The position numbers were made by a program, and so were the translations under genes. This document shows, one piece after another, positions 60,008-64,000 of a stretch of DNA of 64,000 bases (within the stretch, counting starts at the first letter, position 1; each line of letters starts with the position of its first letter). The notes beneath the pieces are model-generated. The model had not been told where the DNA came from. It worked only from the letters and a program-made list of their open reading frames with translations, and ran no database searches. Where the stretch lies: assembly GCA_030035585.1 (NCBI GenBank), contig CM057462.1, positions 67,676,734 through 67,740,733 on the forward strand, read 5' to 3'. The stretch comes from Dugong dugon. Lineage: Eukaryota; Chordata; Mammalia; Sirenia; Dugongidae.

Positions 60008-62735
60008 GTGCGTGCCCTAGGAGTCCACGGGTTGCCTGGAGGCACAGCCTTATCTCACCACCCCTTACCCACTTAAACGCAATCATACCTAATGCCGTAG
60101 AGTCGATTACAACTCACAACGACCCTGTAGGACAGAGTAAAACTGCCCAATAGGGTTCCCTAGGCTGCGATCTTTACGAAAGCAGATTGCCACACCTTTC
60201 TCTCGAGGAGCGGCTGGTGGGTTGGAGCTGCAGATCTGTCCGTTAGCAGCCGAGCGCTTAACCACTGTACCATCAATTATCCACTTACCCCCGATTAACA
60301 GATCTCACCGCCAGTGAACTCGCGTTGAAAAGGAGCTGATCTCATACCCCTTCCCGATTTCTGTTATACCCTGTGCTTCTCTTTGCAGGCTCCTCTGCGA
60401 TGTTCTACCTGGCTGCGGCTGTGTCAGATTTCTATGTTCCTGTCTCTGAAATGCCTGAACACAAGATCCAGTCATCTGGGGGCCCACTGCAGGTGATAGG
60501 CGCTTCCCTTCCAGTGACATGGTTCCCTGTAACCAATCTTGGGTTAATTTCCTCTTGACCTGGAAATAGCCTTTCTGCATTTCGTTGTGCTAGGCACTGG
60601 GGATATAGAGATGAATGAGACAGCTCCCTCCCTCAAGGGCCTTGCAGGCTAGTGAGGGAGCTGGACACAGACAGAGTTACAACTCAGAGTGATAAATGGT
60701 CTAGTAGAGGTATGTACAAAGTGCAGTCAGGGCGCAGGGTTAGTGAATCGCTACCTCTTGAGGGAGTCAAAGAAGGCGTCCTAGAGGAGGTGCCTTTTGA
60801 CCTGGATCTTAAAAGTAACAAGGATTACCAGACAAAATGGGAAAGGTCATTCCAGGTAGGGTACCTGGAATAGGTTGCATAAGTAGTTTGCATAAGTGGG
60901 CTAGAGAAGGAGCCCTGGTGGTTCAACGATTAAGTTCTCAGCTGCTAACCGAAAGTTGGCCATTCGAACCCAATCTGTCGGTCTGCTCCCGTAAAGATTA
61001 CAGCCTAGAAAATCTTATGGGGCAGTTCTCCTCTGTCATACGGAGTCGTTATGAGTCTGAATCTACTGGAGGGCACCTAACAACAACACAACAAGGCTGG
61101 AGAGCAGGGAGTGTAGTGGGACTGGAGGGCACACTGGAGAGACAGCTTACTTCATGGAAAACTTTGTATACCTTGTTAAGGAACTTGGACTTTATCTTGT
61201 GGACCCAAGGGATACATAAGTGGGAGAATAAGATAAAGTTCTTGTTTGAGAAGAACATTCTGGCATCAGTAAGGAAGGTTGAGAGTGGAGGGGGTAGGCT
61301 AGTTGGGGTCTACTGCTATAGTTTAAGGAAAGGGCATGGGGAGGGTTCCTGGTAGTATAGTTGAGATGATTTGACTTCCTGGAACCTGAGAGAGGTCTTA
61401 AGTTTTTATTGGATGATAGAAATAGAATTTAAATAGAAGAAACTGTATATGTCTAGTACTTGCTGACTGAGTAGGATAGTTTATTTATTCATTCTTTTAA
61501 CAAATGATTACTGAGTACCCACTATATGCCAGGTACTTCTGTAGGACCGGGAGATGTATCAGTGAAAAGAAACATACTTTGTCCTTGGAATACTTACATT
61601 TTGCAGGGGAGACACTCAATAAATAAATTAAATACAAAGTATATTAGGTAGTGATAGATGCTAAGGAGAGAAATGTAGTACAGAAGGGGTATATGATCTG
61701 TATCATACTTGCTAACAACTTTTTGAGGGGCAATCCTGATGATTAGCTTAGATGATTAAACTCCGGGAGCTTTACTGCCTATTTTTTAGTTCTATGTTGA
61801 AAGGATACAAAACAATTCAACATTCCCGCTAGAAGGGTTTGGGAATGGAGTAGTAGGAGTTTTGATTGAGTGAAAAATAAAATCAATTCAGTTTCCTCAG
61901 TGCCAGGTTGTGTTACAAGTGACAATTTCAAAATTGAATCAAATAGATATTCTACTAATGCAGGAATTATTTTAGGTTTGAGAGGTTTAAAAACTCAACT
62001 TTACTTGGACTTTTGACCAACATCTCAGTATCTCTTTACATGAACAGATCATTTGCATTTATTTACTTGAGTGTTTGCTTTAAAAAGTAAGGGGGAACAG
62101 TGTTGTCCTTTAGAGTTATACTAATGGTGATGAGTGTGGCAGAGCAGAGGGCTAATACAGAAGACATGGTTTGCTCCAGGATGTGTGTGAAGCCTTGGAA
62201 TTAGGCTTCTGGACCTTAACAGAACCAACACTTTTAAGGTAAGCATTTAATGTGCTTTGAAATTTGACAACGAGCTCTCACGAAAATTAGCATTGACTCT
62301 CTAGGCAAAAATCTCTAAGTCCCTACTTCCTTATTTTCTGATGAGATTGACCTGGTAGATAGTAGATAGTGACCGTTGTTTACTTATTAAGCTTTTCTTT
62401 TTCCAATACAGATAACAATGAAGATGGTGCCAAAAATGCTTTCGCCTTTGGTTAAACACTGGGCTCCCAAAGCATTTATAATTTCCTTTAAGTTGGAGAC
62501 TGACCCCTCTATTGTAATTGATCGTGCACGTAATGCTTTGGAAGTTTATCGACATCAAGTGGTGGTGGCCAATATCCTTGAGTCACGACGGTCCTTTGTG
62601 GTTATTGTAACCAAAGACTCGGAAACCAAGCTATTGCTATCAGAGGAAGAAGTAGAGAAAGGCATAGAGATAGAAGAGAAGATAGTGGGTAATCTTCAGT
62701 CTCAACACACAGCTTTTATGTGTGACAAAAACTGA
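59500..62735 (+). CDS. PPCS: PPCS, phosphopantothenoylcysteine synthetase (3 coding exons)
   Basis: Exons 59500-60007, 60389-60492 and 62412-62735 join in frame to 311 residues plus TGA, the human length. The enzyme condenses 4'-phosphopantothenate with L-cysteine using a nucleotide triphosphate (ATP preferred in animals), the second step of coenzyme A synthesis in the cytosol, as a homodimer. Conserved positions are visible: TSGG with G43, [10 protein letters not shown] with S61, G63 and G66, LAAAVSDF with A179, A180 and D183, F230, and N258 in VVVANIL. I chose the ATG at 59500 because it starts [13 protein letters not shown], matching the human N-terminus; an upstream GTG in frame at 59446 has no such support. 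All splice sites are GT-AG. No damage is seen. Confidence 0.97.
60076..60280 (-). mobile_element. AfroSINE in PPCS intron 1
   Basis: Antisense copy filling over half of the 381-bp intron 1. CCACTTA occurs on both sides (60069-60075 and 60281-60287). Confidence 0.88.
60389..60492 (+). CDS. PPCS: PPCS coding exon 2
   Basis: The acceptor CTTTGCAG ends at 60388 and the donor CAG|GTGATA begins at 60493. It completes Gly170 and encodes through Gln204 ([13 protein letters not shown] then EHKIQSSGG), with the A179/A180/D183 active-site segment. Confidence 0.96.
60590..61380 (-). repeat. L2 LINE in PPCS intron 2, split by an AfroSINE
   Basis: Antisense L2 (GCTAGGCACTGGGGATATAG; AAGGGCCTTGCAGGCTAGTG) at 60590-60907 and 61095-61380. 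ORFs here are chance. Confidence 0.7.
60908..61094 (+). mobile_element. AfroSINE in PPCS intron 2
   Basis: Sense long-subfamily copy (GGAGCCCTGGTGGTTCAACG start, GAGGGCACCTAACAACAAC tail), flanked by GGCTRGAGA. Confidence 0.88.
61490..61720 (-). repeat. L2 LINE 3' end
   Basis: Antisense L2 terminus: CTGAGTACCCACTATATGCC and CAGTGAAAAGAAACATACTT. Confidence 0.7.
61721..62411. other. PPCS: Rest of PPCS intron 2, no gene seen
   Basis: Unassigned intronic sequence up to the exon 3 acceptor. Confidence 0.5.
62412..62735 (+). CDS. PPCS: PPCS coding exon 3 (stop codon)
   Basis: The acceptor CCAATACAG ends at 62411. Residues 205-311 ([10 protein letters not shown] onward) then TGA at 62733-62735. 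It contains F230 and N258 and the acidic C-terminal helix. Intron 2 (1,919 bp) is mostly antisense L2 plus an AfroSINE. Confidence 0.96.
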   Translation: MTMKMVPKMLSPLVKHWAPKAFIISFKLETDPSIVIDRARNALEVYRHQVVVANILESRRSFVVIVTKDSETKLLLSEEEVEKGIEIEEKIVGNLQSQHTAFMCDKN

Positions 62736-63545
62736 AGTAAAAAGCCCTTTTAGGATCAAAAATTGTTCAGGGGACCAGAGCTGTTAGCATAATGGTGAGA
62801 ACTAGAATGAATTCTTTGCTTTCATAAGGCCAGAGAAAATGAAGAGAAAGGGAAAAGCAGAAAGGGAAAAGCAGTAATGTGCAGGAGAATATAGTTTGGA
62901 GTTTGTCTTTTAAAGGTCATTTAATACTCTGAAGATAGAAACAAAGGGAAAGAAATTATGACCAGACCACCTGACGCACTCATCTGAATGTCATCTTGAT
63001 TTTGAAAATGAATACAAGAGCCGTTTCTCACCTTTAAAAAAAGAGTTTATTGGGAATTAATATTCTATCCCTCAAAATACACATATAGGCTTAAATGTCA
63101 GCCTCCCTTATACTATAAAAAGAGGATTATGGATACATGAGTGATCATGTTTTGAAGATGAAGTATTTGTTGAGTGCCTACTATGTGCCAGGCCCTGTGC
63201 TAAGCTTTGAGGATTAAAAAAGATGAATAAACACGTCTAGTTTGGGAGATGGATGTGTAAACTACTGAGTGCAATAAAGTGTGTGCCCAAAAGCTGACAC
63301 AGTGGAAAGACTGTTTTTTGGAAATTTATCAAAGATGGGAATAGGGGGAAAAGGACACCTTTCTGAAGATAGATTGCCTGTAGAATGGTGAGCCTCCCAC
63401 TAAGTTTACTTTCTGCATCTTGTCCTAGATTTATCCCGTACTTGAGTAATTTACCTTTCATATATTTTAGTGCTGCCTTTCGGATAAACTTAACCCAGTC
63501 TTCCACCTCCGGGAAGGCAGGGGCCAATTGGTGGTCTCTACCCTC
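62736..63545 (+). other. PPCS: PPCS 3' UTR region
   Basis: No ORF of note follows the PPCS stop. An antisense L2/MIR scrap lies near 63160-63240. Candidate AATAAA signals lie at 63273-63278 and, inside a MIR, at 63755-63760. Confidence 0.45.
63273..63278 (+). terminator. PPCS: Possible PPCS polyadenylation signal (AATAAA)
   Basis: AATAAA followed by GT-rich sequence (AGTGTGTGCC), about 540 bases after the stop. It is the best-looking signal near the gene, but other AATAAA hexamers exist and no transcript is available. Confidence 0.35.
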
Positions 63546-63547
63546 AG

Positions 63548-63778
63548 AGAGGCGTTACAGTGTACAGAAAAGAATGGGCTTTGGAGTCATCTTAGGTTTG
63601 AACCCCAGCTATGCCATCTGTTAGCTTTGTAAACTTAGACCCAAGACAATCTGTTTTCTCATCTGTAATGGCAAATAAAGCCATTTGTTGTGAAGATAAA
63701 ATAAGACAGTGAAGATAAAGCATTAGTCTTGTGCCTGGCATATAATTCACACTCAATAAATGGTTGCATTATTGTTTT
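63548..63778 (+). repeat. MIR SINE, nearly complete
   Basis: Sense MIR from TACAGAAAAGAATGGGCTTTGG through CATCTGTAATGGCAAAT to CTCAATAAATGGTTGC. Confidence 0.82.
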
Positions 63779-64000
63779 TCTCATTTAGCAAGGCAGTGTT
63801 ACACCAGTGCCCTGCTTGTTTCCTGAATTCTTGAGAAACTTAAGGGTCCTCACACTCCTGGGCTTTAGGTTGAGAGTGCACAAGAAGTGTAGCCCAGAAA
63901 AACCTAAGTGATCTATAGTGTGATCCAGAGTGCAATTTGAAAAACTACCATTAATAACGAGGTAGAGGCACGTGGTGTGCTTCACCTAAATATTTTATTT

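Larger units (their letters stand above)
58730..60030. other. CpG island
   Basis: CpG dinucleotides are dense here and rare in the rest of the window. The island covers ZMYND12 exon 1, the intergenic promoter and PPCS exon 1. Limits are judged by eye. Confidence 0.8.

Noticed and set aside
60652-61355. ORFs of 73 and 172 codons in PPCS intron 2
   Set aside because: They run through antisense L2 and an AfroSINE inside a well-defined intron.
1-64000. CRISPR arrays, bacterial operons, rRNA or true tRNA genes
   Set aside because: None seen. The tRNA-like sequences are AfroSINE heads lacking a complete tRNA fold, and all direct repeats are explained by transposons or microsatellites.

Overview
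This window is mammalian nuclear DNA, and the repeats place it in Afrotheria, most probably an elephant or a close paenungulate. The markers are many tRNA-like AfroSINE copies, several copies (three close to full length at about 3.0-3.2 kb) of the afrotherian RTE LINE whose 3' tail the SINE shares, and afrotherian L1 subfamilies with unusual 3' UTRs. Older mammalian repeats (L2, MIR, MaLR-like LTRs, hAT remnants) lie between them. The species cannot be fixed from the sequence alone.

Two real protein-coding genes are present, head to head. ZMYND12 (minus strand) has eight coding exons between 58987 and 18423 that join in frame to a 364-residue MYND/TPR protein of the sperm-flagellar axoneme. 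PPCS (plus strand) has three coding exons between 59500 and 62735 that join to a 311-residue phosphopantothenoylcysteine synthetase, the second enzyme of coenzyme A synthesis. Their start codons are 512 bp apart across a CpG-rich bidirectional promoter holding an RFX-type X-box near ZMYND12 and a 12-bp palindromic E-box. The pair matches the gene order I recall for human 1p34.2.

Layout: 1-18.4 kb is downstream of ZMYND12 and is almost all repeats: an L2 hit by an LTR that was in turn hit by a 4.6-kb L1, an RTE 3' end, an unexplained 75-bp inverted repeat pair, L1 fragments and a solo LTR. 18.4-38.1 kb holds ZMYND12 exons 8 to 2 with introns of L2, MIR, AfroSINE, L1M, LTR and RTE. 38.1-58.9 kb is the 20.8-kb intron 1, dominated by one ancient L1 broken by AfroSINEs, a younger L1, a full-length RTE that itself contains an L1 carrying a solo LTR, and an L1-tail element, followed by another RTE. 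58.7-60.0 kb is the shared promoter and PPCS exon 1. 60-64 kb holds the rest of PPCS.

I found no rRNA, tRNA, CRISPR array or intact transposon gene. Exon boundaries come from reading frame continuity, splice signals and similarity to the human proteins as I remember them. Repeat boundaries come from target-site duplications where stated and are otherwise approximate.
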